This document shows, piece after piece, positions 40,416-49,596 of a DNA stretch of 64,000 nt. The position numbers and the translations under genes are program-made. Location: positions 16,181 to 80,180 of the forward strand of contig NZ_FUXI01000012.1 in NCBI RefSeq assembly GCF_900167335.1, read 5' to 3'. Source of the stretch: Pilibacter termitis (lineage in GTDB: Bacteria; Bacillota; Bacilli; Lactobacillales; Streptococcaceae). The first letter of the stretch is position 1, and every line of letters starts with the position of its first letter. The notes under the pieces are model-generated. The model was given only the letters and a program-made list of their open reading frames with translations, was not told where the DNA came from and did not search any database.

Positions 40416-40422
40416 TTTCAAA

Positions 40423-41979
40423 TTAAGATTCCACTTCCGTTTCTTCCCTCTTCACACCATTCCCCATTAGCCCACTAATCAAAACAGACAGCGAACTTTC
40501 CTTTTTCTTGCCTACGCTTGAAATGTACATATCGTGGACAATTTCATCTGGATTTGGGTTATAAGTAATTCTGACAGATTCGGGTGGTGTTTCATATGAC
40601 TTGTATTTTTTCATCGCTTTCCAATACGTTGGGTGGTCAACTCCTTGAATGAAAAGATAGGTGTAATCGTATTTCTCGGAAAATAGCGTTGAAATTACTT
40701 GCGTTGGATGTTTTTTGGAATCTAAAACTTTTGTTTTGATGCCGTAATTTGACAATTGTATCACATAACTTGACATATTGTGCCATGAAATCAATGCTAC
40801 TTTCTTTCCTTGAAGCACTTTTCTCAGTTTTCGCTTGTTTTCTAATTCCTCTTGAGAAATTTGTTTCACGATTTCTTTTTTCCGCTTGCGAGGGGCTGGT
40901 TTAGCAGGTAAAATTTCTTCGATTTTCTCTAGTTTTTCAAGTTTTTTCAACAATTTCACTTGATGTGAGTAGCGTTGAATACTCGCTAAAAATTCGTCCT
41001 TATCTTGCAACGGCTCAAACCCATTCAAATCTTGCAACAAATAGCATTGTTCCTCAACAACAAGATACACATACTCCCCACGAACAAGAATTTCCCCTCT
41101 TACTTCTTCCCAAATATCAACTTTTGGCGAAGTTTCAAACATTTGATTGTAGCGTTCTACCAATTTTGGCAATAGAGAAAAACGCTCCGTATTTTTCGGT
41201 GAAAGCAAGGTCAACAACCATGAAATCAAGACACTTGGAGCAAGTTCTTTTAAATTAAACCACTCGCCATTTCTATATTCTTGCAGTTTACTAATGTGTC
41301 GTTCTCTTTCACTTTCCAATTTGTGAACTTTTTCCTCTAACGCACTATATTTCGCAAGTGAAGTCTCTACACTATTTTTCTGCAAATCTTCCATTTTTTC
41401 TTGAATTTGCTTACTCTCATGCTGCATAGACTCCTTTATTTGCAGGGTTTCATGCTCTAATCTCTGAGTTTTGGTTAAAATCGACGCACTATCTCTCTCC
41501 CATTTCAGAGATTGCTTGCTCAACAATTCATTTCCTTTCGCCACAAAGCGATTGAGCGACTTATTCGTCTCCTCTTGAATTACCTTAGAAAGAAAATATT
41601 TCATCTGCTCTTCCGTTTTTCTGTCTAACTCAAACGAAAGGTCTTGAGTAATCCTCTCCGTCTCCATACGTTTATTTAGTTCCTTTTCCTCTTCCAACTG
41701 TTGCTCTAATCGTTCAATTTTTTCTTGTGACTCCCTAAGTTGCTCTTGAAACTCTCGTACTAGTGTATTTTTTTCTTGATAAATTTCTTCTTTTTCTTGT
41801 TTCAGTTTTCGAATAATCTCATCTTTTTTCTCTAATCCTTTGATAAGGAGGGAATCATTTTCTTGGCTATTCCCCTTACTCTCTTCTTTCTGTTTCTGAC
41901 GTTTCTTCATTTTCTCTAGCAATGTAGCTTTAGCATTTATACTTTGCTCCTTGCTTTTTTTGTAATCCTTATCAAACAT
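40423..41979 (-). CDS. Coiled-coil protein with C-terminal DUF2325-like domain
   Basis: 518 aa from the ATG at 41979 (AAAGGAGAAG upstream); the open frame runs further into element B without support. A long charged coiled coil occupies about residues 10-240 (Glu/Lys/Gln heptads). A middle globular part follows (about 245-395), then a basic APRKRKKE linker. The C-terminal 100 residues (KKVALISWHNMSSYVIQLSNYG...YLFIQGVDHPTYWKAMKKYK) look like DUF2325, a Rossmann-like domain of unknown function. No catalytic motif is evident and the role is unknown. Confidence 0.75.
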   Translation of the reverse strand: MFDKDYKKSKEQSINAKATLLEKMKKRQKQKEESKGNSQENDSLLIKGLEKKDEIIRKLKQEKEEIYQEKNTLVREFQEQLRESQEKIERLEQQLEEEKELNKRMETERITQDLSFELDRKTEEQMKYFLSKVIQEETNKSLNRFVAKGNELLSKQSLKWERDSASILTKTQRLEHETLQIKESMQHESKQIQEKMEDLQKNSVETSLAKYSALEEKVHKLESERERHISKLQEYRNGEWFNLKELAPSVLISWLLTLLSPKNTERFSLLPKLVERYNQMFETSPKVDIWEEVRGEILVRGEYVYLVVEEQCYLLQDLNGFEPLQDKDEFLASIQRYSHQVKLLKKLEKLEKIEEILPAKPAPRKRKKEIVKQISQEELENKRKLRKVLQGKKVALISWHNMSSYVIQLSNYGIKTKVLDSKKHPTQVISTLFSEKYDYTYLFIQGVDHPTYWKAMKKYKSYETPPESVRITYNPNPDEIVHDMYISSVGKKKESSLSVLISGLMGNGVKREETEVES

Positions 41980-42000
41980 AGGCTTCTCCTTTCTTTTTTT

Positions 42001-42073
42001 ACAGCTATGAGAGGTTGAAATCTGGCGGTTGTTCATAGTTTCACCAACTTCAAAACGCACTTCTTCGCTTTTT
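42001..42073 (+). repeat. Element B, short degenerate copy before the coiled-coil gene
   Basis: ACAGCTATGAGAGGTTGAAATC with partial right arm AACTTCAAAACGCACTTC and end TCGCTTTTTTT. It starts at the ribosome binding site of the coiled-coil gene and is in tandem with the next copy. Confidence 0.6.
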
Positions 42074-42256
42074 TTGTCTAGCTACGTGGGGCAGAAGTCT
42101 GGTGGCTGTTCACAGTGTCGCTCGAAACTTCGTTTTGATGCTAGTCTTTCAAGAATCTTTGATTCTTAGAAAGACTGTATGCGAAACGAAGTGTAGCAGT
42201 ATATGAACGACACGGTTCACTGCCACAGACTTCTAACCACCCCGCTCGCTTTTCTT
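42074..42256 (+). repeat. Element B, long copy (about 183 bp)
   Basis: TTGTCTAGCTACGTGGGGC to CGCTCGCTTTTCTT. Arms AGAAGTCTGGTGGC / GCCACAGACTTCT and GTGTCG / CGACAC enclose an extra inner hairpin, CTTTCAAGAATC / GATTCTTAGAAAG. It is nearly identical over its length to the copy at 58442..58625. Confidence 0.8.
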
Positions 42257-42340
42257 GGTCTGTTCACGTTTACAATAATAACAATATACAATTTTTCATT
42301 ATTTTTCAACTTTTTATTCTATAAAATTTGAATAACGCAA

Positions 42341-42379
42341 AAAAAAGCCTAAAACAGAATGAACTCTGTCTTAGGCTTT
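42341..42379 (-). terminator. Terminator of the small membrane protein gene
   Basis: AAAAAAGCCTAA(AA)CAGA / TCTGTCTTAGGCTTT hairpin just after the stop codon at 42385 on the minus strand. Confidence 0.8.
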
Positions 42380-42384
42380 GAATT

Positions 42385-42843
42385 TTATTGTTGATTGGTA
42401 TTGCTTTGCACATTGTAGCGATAGATTGGTGGCACCCAACCGTCATTGTCTGTCCCGTCAGGATTGACTACGTGTAAAATTTGTGCCTCATCAATTTTTT
42501 GTTGATTCATCGCCACTTCTTTCGCCTCTACACGTCCACGAGCTTTGACAAAAACAAGTTTTGTTTCCTTGTTCGTTTTCCAGTCTGCCCTCATGCTATC
42601 TGCTACTTTTGTTGACGGTGCGTAATAAACCTCAAAAGTATAAATATCCGAAACTCCATTACCACTTCCATTCTCTTTCAACAACTTGCGTACTTCTTTT
42701 AGTTCACGACTTTGTGTTGCCTGCGTTGAGTAACTTTGCTGTAAAGCAAGAAAACTCACAATCAACGTAGCCACTAAAAGAATAAGGCTAATAATTGATA
42801 AAAATTTCATTGTCTTTTGTTGTTTTTCATTTGAATGTTCCAT
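42385..42843 (-). CDS. Membrane-anchored hypothetical protein
   Basis: 152 aa; not recognised. One hydrophobic helix (about residues 13-33, FLSIISLILLVATLIVSFLAL) after a short basic N-terminus suggests a type II topology with an extracellular domain of about 115 residues. There is no lipobox or sorting signal. The region TFEVYYAPSTKVADSMRADWKTNKETK suggests beta structure. AGGAG lies 10 bp before the ATG. It is flanked on both sides by element B copies. Confidence 0.72.
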   Translation of the reverse strand: MEHSNEKQQKTMKFLSIISLILLVATLIVSFLALQQSYSTQATQSRELKEVRKLLKENGSGNGVSDIYTFEVYYAPSTKVADSMRADWKTNKETKLVFVKARGRVEAKEVAMNQQKIDEAQILHVVNPDGTDNDGWVPPIYRYNVQSNTNQQ

Positions 42844-42860
42844 TTTAGGTAAGCTCCTTT

Positions 42861-42981
42861 TTTCTAGCTACATGGCGCTGAAGTCTGGCAACTGTTCTCA
42901 ACCGCACTGGAAACTACGTTTCCAGCAAGTAAATGCTATGGTTCACTGTTGCAGACTTCAAAACGCACCATTTCGCTTTTA
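42861..42981 (+). repeat. Element B copy
   Basis: TTTCTAGCTACATGGCGC to CATTTCGCTTTTATTT. Arms GAAGTCTGGCAAC / GTTGCAGACTTC with inner hairpin CTGGAAACTACGTTTCCAG. Its outermost pairing is weakened (TGGCGC against GCACCA). It begins just upstream of the ribosome site of the membrane-protein gene. Confidence 0.78.
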
Positions 42982-43103
42982 TTTTTTCTCAATTCAATTT
43001 GTCTATTCACTTTTAAGGAGACCTATAACAAGCCTCATCAAACAGCTTACTAAAAAAAGGTGTTTTTTTCAAATAATTAGGATTTTCGACTTTTTGAGGA
43101 TAA

Positions 43104-43380
43104 GGGGACCTCTAAAAACTCACGCTTATCCAAAATTGCTAGTTTTCCGATTTTCTTCGTCATCCTCCTCAACCTTGTCTAGCTACGAGGGTCAGGAGTT
43201 TGGTCGCTGTTCGCAACAGCACTGGAAACTTCGTTTCCAGTAAATAAATGCTGTGACTCACTACGACAAACTCCTGTTCGCCCCTCTTCGCATTTCTATG
43301 AACCACATAGTTTTCGTCGGTTTCCTCGAAGATCAAAAAACTATCTAATTTTGACTTAAACGGAGTTTTTAGAGGTCCCC
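43104..43380 (+). repeat. Element A copy interrupted by an element B
   Basis: Ends GGGGACCTCTAAAAACT and AGTTTTTAGAGGTCCCC are perfect inverted repeats, flanked by ATAA on both sides. The A interior is continuous with the intact 155-bp form except for a 122-bp block between CCTCAACC and TATGAACC, which is an element B copy. Confidence 0.85.
43175..43296 (+). repeat. Element B nested inside element A
   Basis: TTGTCTAGCTACGAGGG to CCTCTTCGCATTTC. Arms AGGAGTTTGGTCGC / ACGACAAACTCCT and inner hairpin CTGGAAACTTCGTTTCCAG. Comparison with intact A copies gives both junctions to the base, with no duplicated target bases. Confidence 0.85.
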
Positions 43381-43441
43381 ATAATGTTTTTTTTAAACTC
43401 ATACTTCCTCAAAATTGCTGATTTTGACCGATACGGAATTT

Positions 43442-45022
43442 TTACAGCAAACTTTCCAACTCAACATTTGGATATTTGTCTGCAAACCAACGCATTGCAA
43501 ATTCATTTTCAAATAAGAACAATGGATTGCCAAAACGGTCTCGTGCCAAAATGTTTCTGGAGCTACTCATGCGTTCATCAAAATCTTCTTCTTTGAACCA
43601 GCGTGCAATTTTATTCCCCATAGGTGTCATGACTACTTCTGCGTTATACTCGTTCAACATTCTATATTGAAACACTTCAAATTGAAGTTGACCGACAGCA
43701 CCGATAATGTAATCTCCTGTTTGAACAGTTGTGTAGAGCTGAATTGCTCCTTCTTGCACAAGTTGCTCAATTCCCTTATGGAAAGACTTCTGTTTCATCA
43801 CATTTTTTGCTGTCACTTTCATGAAAAGCTCTGGGGTAAAGGTTGGCAACTCTTCATAGGCAACTTTCAACTTCCCTTCGGTAATCGTGTCGCCCACTTG
43901 GTAGTTTCCTGTATCATATACCCCGATAATATCACCTGCAACCGCAGTTTCAACATTTTCACGAGCGTCTGCCATAAATTGTGTAACATTTGACAATTTC
44001 ACTTTTTTGCCCGTTCTTTGCAACGTCACGTCCATTCCACGTGTGAATGTACCGCTGGAAATACGGACAAATGCAATTCTATCACGATGTGCTGGGTTCA
44101 TATTCGCTTGAATTTTAAAGACAAAGCCAGAAAATTCTTCGACAAATGGACTTATTTCTTCCCCTTCAATCGTTTTATGTGCATGAGGTTCTGGTGCAAA
44201 TTGCAAAAAGGTGGAAAGAAATGTTTCAACACCAAAATTTGTCAGTGCCGAACCAAAGAATACAGGCGTTAAATCACCATTTTGAATACGTTCTTCATCG
44301 AAAACATTTCCCGCCTCTACTAGCAATTCAACATCTTCTTGTGCTTGCGTATAAACAGCATTTTGAAAAAGTTTGTGCGTTTTTGGAATATCGCCTGTCT
44401 CATCAAGCGGAATAAAACGCTCACCCTCATAGTTTTCTGGACGATAAAGTTCCACTCGCTTGTGAAATACATCGTATAACCCTTCCAAACCTTTCCCCAT
44501 ACCAATGGGCCAATTCATCGGATAACTCTCGATTCCTAGCACTTCTTCTAATTCGCTCAACAAATCCAGTGGCTCACGACCGTCTCGGTCAAGTTTATTC
44601 ATAAACGTGAAAACTGGAATCCCTCTATCTTTTACGACTTTGAAAAGTTTTTTCGTCTGTGCCTCAATCCCTTTTGCCGTATCAATCACCATGACTGCTG
44701 CATCTACTGCCATTAGCGTGCGGTAAGTATCTTCTGAGAAATCCTCATGCCCGGGCGTATCCAAAATATTGACACGTTTTCCCGCATAATCAAACTGCAT
44801 GACAGAACTGGTAACCGAAATTCCACGCTGTTTCTCAATTTCCATCCAGTCAGATTTGGCGAAATTTCCCGTTTTTTTCCCTTTTACACTTCCAGCTTGA
44901 CGAATTGCACCACCAAACAGCAAAAGTTGCTCTGTAATCGTCGTTTTCCCAGCGTCAGGGTGGGAGATAATCGCAAATGTCCGTCTTTTTTCTACTTCTT
45001 CTCTCAAATGTGAATTGCTCAT
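43442..45022 (-). CDS. prfC: Peptide chain release factor 3
   Basis: 526 aa GTPase that recycles RF1/RF2 from the ribosome. G1 is [10 protein letters not shown], the switch-2/G3 motif DTPGHEDF, G4 FMNKLDRD. The RF3-specific [29 protein letters not shown] stretch separates it from EF-G. Full family length. Single gene; upstream lies the divergent NADH dehydrogenase gene. Confidence 0.95.
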   Translation of the reverse strand: MSNSHLREEVEKRRTFAIISHPDAGKTTITEQLLLFGGAIRQAGSVKGKKTGNFAKSDWMEIEKQRGISVTSSVMQFDYAGKRVNILDTPGHEDFSEDTYRTLMAVDAAVMVIDTAKGIEAQTKKLFKVVKDRGIPVFTFMNKLDRDGREPLDLLSELEEVLGIESYPMNWPIGMGKGLEGLYDVFHKRVELYRPENYEGERFIPLDETGDIPKTHKLFQNAVYTQAQEDVELLVEAGNVFDEERIQNGDLTPVFFGSALTNFGVETFLSTFLQFAPEPHAHKTIEGEEISPFVEEFSGFVFKIQANMNPAHRDRIAFVRISSGTFTRGMDVTLQRTGKKVKLSNVTQFMADARENVETAVAGDIIGVYDTGNYQVGDTITEGKLKVAYEELPTFTPELFMKVTAKNVMKQKSFHKGIEQLVQEGAIQLYTTVQTGDYIIGAVGQLQFEVFQYRMLNEYNAEVVMTPMGNKIARWFKEEDFDERMSSSRNILARDRFGNPLFLFENEFAMRWFADKYPNVELESLL

Positions 45023-45144
45023 TATATAACTTACCTTTCAATCTTACTAAACTAAATAAAAATCACTCTGTGTTAGTATAACATGAAAGAATGATTTTGG
45101 TAGAGTTTTTTGTAGTCGTAATTCAAAACTTTAAAGCCTCTAAT

Positions 45145-45173
45145 TTTACATCTACTAAAAAAAACTTTATAAT
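45145..45173 (+). promoter_or_regulatory. Promoter of the NADH dehydrogenase gene
   Basis: TTTACA (45145..45150) and TATAAT (45168..45173) with exact 17-bp spacing, giving a leader of about 105 nt before the start codon at 45286. Confidence 0.75.
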
Positions 45174-45192
45174 TAATTAGTTGGAGTTTGTC

Positions 45193-45222
45193 AAGTTTCG
45201 TTTGTGAAAAAAAGTGAAACTT
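45193..45222. promoter_or_regulatory. Inverted repeat at the transcription start of the NADH dehydrogenase gene
   Basis: AAGTTTC / GAAACTT arms separated by 16 nt, centred just downstream of the predicted start point. The centre contains TTGTGAAA, half of a Rex-type operator, so redox control is possible but not demonstrated. Confidence 0.4.
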
Positions 45223-45285
45223 AACCTTTTTGGATAGTCGTAAAACTCTTAGAAATTATTAATTTATTATTTGGAGGGAATTTAG

Positions 45286-47214
45286 ATGTCAAAACAACGC
45301 ATCGTTGTCGTCGGTGCTGGTTTTGCAGGATTGAGTGCAACACGTTTGCTTTCTAGCAAATTAAAGCAAAATGCTGAAATTACACTCATTGACAAGCATA
45401 GCTATCACACCATGATGACACAACTTCACGAAGTCGCAGCAGGACGTGTGGAGGAAGAGGCTGGTCAATATGATTTGCAAAAACTACTTGGACGTAGAAA
45501 AAATGTTCAATTAGTAACAGATACCGTTACTAATGTTGACAAAGAAAACAAAGTGGTCGTAACGGAAAATGGTCGTTATGAATATGATTTTGTACTTCTT
45601 GCATTAGGTGGAGAGCCAAATGATTTTGGGGTGCCGGGTGTTGCCGAGCATGGTTTCACACTTTGGAGCATGGAGGATGCCTTGCGTATTCGTCGCCACT
45701 TGGAAGTGATCATTGAAAAAGCTGTGATTGAGCATGACGAGGAAAAACGCCGTGCCATGTTGACCTTTGCAGTGGCAGGTTCTGGTTTTACTGGAATTGA
45801 AATGCTTGGCGAATTAATCGACTGGAAAGAGATTATGGCGAAAAAATATCATATCGACCCAAGTGAAATTACACTTGCCGTTGTCGAGATGATGCCTACT
45901 ATCTTAAACACTCTTCCACGACCTGACGCAGATAAAGCACTTCGTTTCCTTCATAAAAAAGGTGTTAAAGTGCTTACCAATCATGCGATTACAGAAGTGG
46001 CAGAAAATCACATTAAAGTAAAAGACGGAGCAGATATTCCTACCTATACACTTATCTGGACAACAGGTGTGCAAGGAAATACACAGGCAAAAGCCTATGG
46101 TTTGAAAGAAACGGAACGTGGCAATCGTTTGGTGGCAAACGAATATATGGAAGCTGTTGGTTTCGAGGGGAAAGGTGTTTATGTAGCTGGAGATATTTCT
46201 GGTGTACTAGACGAACAAGGTCGCCCGCAACCGCAAATCGTTGAGGCTGCTGAACAAACAGGGCATACTGCGGCAAGCAATATCATTGCTGAAATCAACG
46301 GTGGCGAAAAACATAAATTTGTCGGAAAATACCAAGGAACACTTGTTTCCATTGGCTCAAAATGGGGTGTTGCTTATCTGATGAACTTCCTACACCTTTC
46401 AGGTTTTTGGGCAATGTTGATGAAACATTTGGTTTACATGCTCTATTGTTTCCAAATCAGAAGTGGTTATTATCTCTTCCAGTATTTGAAAAATGAATTT
46501 TTCCATACAACAAATATGCGTAACATGGGGTATGGACATCTAAGTCGTATGGGAAATGTGCTTTGGAGCGTACCACTTCGTATTTTCTATGGTCTTACTT
46601 GGCTTGTTGAGGCAAGTCATAAAATCGTTGGCGAGGGAGATTTCCTTAAACCTTATACTTGGTTTGGCAAAGGTTCTTGGTTTACCAATGATGTGCATTT
46701 CACATTCCCTTGGTTGCAAGAAAATGTAACAACAGGAGCAAGCGAAGCGGCAAGTGATGCAGTGAGTGCGGCAAGCGGAGCAGCAGCAAGTGGTGCAGGA
46801 GAGGCAGCAAAATCTGTTTTCGGACTCAGTTATTCTTATGGAAACGAACCAATGGCAGTTTTTGACTCTGTACCAAAATTCTTAGAGCCGGTCATGAAAT
46901 TTATGATTCCTAACAAAGAAACAGCTCTACTTATGCAAAAAGTCATGAGTTTTGTCGAAGTAGCAATTGCTCTTGCATTAATTCTTGGACTGTTCACCTT
47001 TATCGCAAGTGGTGCTACTGCTGGTTTAACGGTTATGTTCTGCCTTAGCGGAATGTTCTACTGGACAAATATCTGGTTTGTCTTTGTAGCAATCGCCCTC
47101 ATGAACGGAAGTGGTCGTGCGTTTGGTCTTGACCGTTACGTGCAACCTTGGATTCAAAAACATCTTTCAAAATGGTGGTATGGAGTGTCAAGGCCGTTGT
47201 ATAAAAAGAATTGA
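45286..47214 (+). CDS. Type II NADH dehydrogenase with C-terminal membrane domain (Ndh3-like)
   Basis: 642 aa, against about 400 for ordinary NDH-2. Residues 1-400 form the two-Rossmann flavoprotein: FAD motif GAGFAGLSA (10-18), NADH motif AGSGFTGIEMLGEL (about 162-175) and YVAGDISG before the quinone site. An Ala/Ser/Gly-rich linker covers about 482-512, and residues 525-642 contain three to four hydrophobic helices resembling a DoxX-type unit. This architecture is that of Ndh3, which in Listeria and Enterococcus feeds electrons to demethylmenaquinone for flavin-based extracellular electron transfer. The other EET genes are not in the window, so this role is inferred from architecture. Confidence 0.85.
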   Translation: MSKQRIVVVGAGFAGLSATRLLSSKLKQNAEITLIDKHSYHTMMTQLHEVAAGRVEEEAGQYDLQKLLGRRKNVQLVTDTVTNVDKENKVVVTENGRYEYDFVLLALGGEPNDFGVPGVAEHGFTLWSMEDALRIRRHLEVIIEKAVIEHDEEKRRAMLTFAVAGSGFTGIEMLGELIDWKEIMAKKYHIDPSEITLAVVEMMPTILNTLPRPDADKALRFLHKKGVKVLTNHAITEVAENHIKVKDGADIPTYTLIWTTGVQGNTQAKAYGLKETERGNRLVANEYMEAVGFEGKGVYVAGDISGVLDEQGRPQPQIVEAAEQTGHTAASNIIAEINGGEKHKFVGKYQGTLVSIGSKWGVAYLMNFLHLSGFWAMLMKHLVYMLYCFQIRSGYYLFQYLKNEFFHTTNMRNMGYGHLSRMGNVLWSVPLRIFYGLTWLVEASHKIVGEGDFLKPYTWFGKGSWFTNDVHFTFPWLQENVTTGASEAASDAVSAASGAAASGAGEAAKSVFGLSYSYGNEPMAVFDSVPKFLEPVMKFMIPNKETALLMQKVMSFVEVAIALALILGLFTFIASGATAGLTVMFCLSGMFYWTNIWFVFVAIALMNGSGRAFGLDRYVQPWIQKHLSKWWYGVSRPLYKKN

Positions 47215-47222
47215 TAATCAAT

Positions 47223-47260
47223 AAAACACCGAAAGAGTTTTTCGCTCTTTCGGTGTTTTT
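47223..47260. terminator. Terminator between convergent ndh3-like and recO genes
   Basis: AAAACACCGAAAGAG / CTCTTTCGGTGTTTTT with a 6-nt loop. Confidence 0.9.
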
Positions 47261-47262
47261 CA

Positions 47263-48012
47263 CTAAAACCGCCATTTTACCATTTCATCTAAAAATTTCT
47301 TACTTTTTAAATTCAGTCCGACATATTCTTGGTACAACTCATCAATTACTTTACGCAATTCTGCTTTTGTTTCGGGTTTTACGGTGATATTTCTTATTCT
47401 TGGGTAGGAAATGGCTGAAAACATTCTGATTAAGTGTGTAGCTTTTGGGCTTGCGTGGAGTCGTCTTGGGTCTTTGGCAAAATGTTTTTCGCATAAAATA
47501 CCGTGATTGACCGTTGAGATGTCAAATTTTCCGTTCGTTTCTCCGCAAAAAACGCATGAATGAAAATTCACTTTCACTCCAAACCATTGCAATACTTGCA
47601 CCTCGAAAATGTTGGTAATAATCTCCTCGTCGTTTCCATTATCAAGCATGGTCAACGCCTCCATACATAGCTGAAAAAGAGATTCATCTGCTATTCTGTC
47701 CTCAATTGCCGCATCAACGAGATTTAAAATATACGTCGCATATGCTGAGATGAAAATATCTTGCTGAACGGTTTGAAACGCATGAATTTCTTTGGCAGCA
47801 TTTAAAAATGATAAGCCGTCCGACTTAAAATTTCCTAAAAAAATCGCTTTGGTAAATGGCTGAATGGCAGCCTTTAACGGATGATTGGTCTTATGCACAC
47901 CACGAGCGTAACACATGATTTTACCATTTTCTTTTGTGAAAAGTTTTACCATTTTATCTTGCTCTTTATGATTTTTTGTCCAAAGAATAATCCCTTCTTT
48001 TTCAGACTGCAC
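47263..48012 (-). CDS. recO: DNA repair protein RecO
   Basis: 249 aa from a GTG with GAGGTGAGA upstream. An N-terminal OB-fold (EGIILWTKNHKEQDKMVKLFT) is followed by a helical domain and zinc-site residues CVFC and CEKH. RecO anneals single strands and loads RecA with RecR, encoded at 34 kb. It follows era by 77 bp in the phoH-ybeY-dgkA-era-recO order conserved in Firmicutes; an element A end lies in the gap. Confidence 0.92.
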   Translation of the reverse strand: MQSEKEGIILWTKNHKEQDKMVKLFTKENGKIMCYARGVHKTNHPLKAAIQPFTKAIFLGNFKSDGLSFLNAAKEIHAFQTVQQDIFISAYATYILNLVDAAIEDRIADESLFQLCMEALTMLDNGNDEEIITNIFEVQVLQWFGVKVNFHSCVFCGETNGKFDISTVNHGILCEKHFAKDPRRLHASPKATHLIRMFSAISYPRIRNITVKPETKAELRKVIDELYQEYVGLNLKSKKFLDEMVKWRF

Positions 48013-48089
48013 ATTCTCACCTCGCTATTCTAAGCAAAAACCGAACAGAAATTCTGTTCAGTTTGATTGTTTTACACTTTAGGATACCT

Positions 48090-48992
48090 CTAATAATCAT
48101 CCTTTTTGTATCCATAATCTTGCAAATAAATTTGCTTGTCTCGCCAATCTTTTTGCACTTTGACCCAAAGTTCTAAATAAACTTTTTCACCAAGCATTAA
48201 CTCAATGTCACGTCTTGCCATGGAACCAATTTTTTTCAGCATACTGCCACCTTTACCGATAATAATCCCTTTTTGGCTATCACGTTCGATGACAATCGTT
48301 GCTTGAATGTGAATTTTACCAAATTCGTCCTCACGTTTCATTTGGTCAACTACAACCGCAACAGCGTGTGGTACTTCTTCACGTGTGAGTTTTAGCACTT
48401 TTTCACGCACCATTTCAGAGACGATAAAACGCTCTGGGTGATCCGTCACCGCGTCTTCCGGGAAATATTGAGGGCCCTCTGGCAGTTGAGCAATCAACGT
48501 TTCCATTAGGTGTTCTACGTTATTGCCCTCAGTTGCCGAAATCGGAATAATTTCCTTAAATTCCATTTGGCTAGAAAAATCCTCGATAAATGTAAGCAAT
48601 TCATCTGGATGTACTTTGTCAATTTTGTTAACAATCAAATAAACGGGGGAATTTACTTTTTTGAGACGTTCAAGTATCATGTCGTCTCCCTTGCCACGCT
48701 TTTGATCGGCAGGAACCATGAACAGCACTGCATCTACTTCACCAAGTGCTGAATAAGCTGCCTGCACCATAAAATCACCAAGTGCCGTTCTAGGCTTGTG
48801 AATCCCCGGAGTATCAATGAACACAATCTGGCTGTTTTCGCCTGTCACTACTCCTTGAATTTTATTCCGTGTCGTTTGAGCTTTATCGCTCATAATCGCA
48901 ATTTTCTGCCCCACAACACGATTGAGAAACGTTGATTTCCCAACATTTGGACGACCAATAATCGCCACAAAACCTGATTTAAATTCTGTCAA
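48090..48992 (-). CDS. era: GTPase Era
   Basis: 300 aa, the usual length, from a TTG at 48992 with AAGGAG 9 bp upstream; the ATG at 49019 would add nine residues and has no ribosome site. G1 GRPNVGKS, G3 DTPG (IDTPGIHKP) and G4 NKID are present. The C-terminal KH domain ([13 protein letters not shown]) binds the 3' end of 16S rRNA. It acts in 30S subunit maturation. Part of the phoH-ybeY-dgkA-era-recO cluster, but separated from dgkA by an inserted element A. Confidence 0.94.
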   Translation of the reverse strand: MTEFKSGFVAIIGRPNVGKSTFLNRVVGQKIAIMSDKAQTTRNKIQGVVTGENSQIVFIDTPGIHKPRTALGDFMVQAAYSALGEVDAVLFMVPADQKRGKGDDMILERLKKVNSPVYLIVNKIDKVHPDELLTFIEDFSSQMEFKEIIPISATEGNNVEHLMETLIAQLPEGPQYFPEDAVTDHPERFIVSEMVREKVLKLTREEVPHAVAVVVDQMKREDEFGKIHIQATIVIERDSQKGIIIGKGGSMLKKIGSMARRDIELMLGEKVYLELWVKVQKDWRDKQIYLQDYGYKKDDY

Positions 48993-49037
48993 AATATTTT
49001 CTCCTTCTTTGAAACTCATAATTTATAATTCTCTAAA

Positions 49038-49192
49038 GGGCACCTCTAAAAACTCGCACTTATCCCAAATTGCTAGTTTTCCGTTTTTCTTCGTCAATCT
49101 CCTCAACCTATGAACCACATAGCTTTCGTCGATTTCCTCGAAAAACAAAAAACTATCTAATTTGGTATTAAGCGGAGTTTTTAGAGGTGTCC
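49038..49192 (+). repeat. Element A, full-length copy between dgkA and era
   Basis: 155 bp, GGGCACCTCTAAAAACTC to GAGTTTTTAGAGGTGTCC, flanked by TA on both sides. The right end touches the dgkA stop codon, whose TAG uses the flanking TA. It splits an otherwise tightly packed ybeY-dgkA-era cluster. Confidence 0.88.
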
Positions 49193-49596
49193 TAAATAAA
49201 TTTCCCAATGAACTGCAAGATTTTCGGCAGGAATAAAATCATTCCGACAATGCCTGCAAAAATACTTGTCATTAAAACTGCCCCTGCTGCCATATCTTTG
49301 GCAATTTTTGCAAGCGGATGAAAATGATAATCTACCGCCAAATCAACAATGTTTTCAGCTACGGTGTTCCACGTTTCCATTACGATAACGAGGAAAATCA
49401 CAAGCAAAAGCCAAAGCCACTCGTAGCGATTGAGCTGAAGAAGAAACCCTAACAGAATCGCTGCAATACCACTTGCCACGTGCTTACGCATATTGCGTTC
49501 CTCTTTGAAAACCGTCTTAATGCCTGTATAGGCAAATTCAAAAGAGGAGATGAAATCACGATTTTTAAATCCTTTTTTATTCCCGTTTGAGTCCAT
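49192..49596 (-). CDS. dgkA: Undecaprenol/diacylglycerol kinase, DgkA family
   Basis: 134 aa from the ATG at 49596, overlapping the end of ybeY by 20 bp. Three membrane helices are visible, with the active-site blocks EERNMRKHV and ETWNTVAENIVDL...HPLAKIAKDMAAGAVL. In Gram-positives this family phosphorylates undecaprenol to recycle the cell-wall lipid carrier. Its stop codon abuts an element A insertion, so the last residues may be altered from the ancestral form. Confidence 0.88.
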   Translation of the reverse strand: MDSNGNKKGFKNRDFISSFEFAYTGIKTVFKEERNMRKHVASGIAAILLGFLLQLNRYEWLWLLLVIFLVIVMETWNTVAENIVDLAVDYHFHPLAKIAKDMAAGAVLMTSIFAGIVGMILFLPKILQFIGKFI

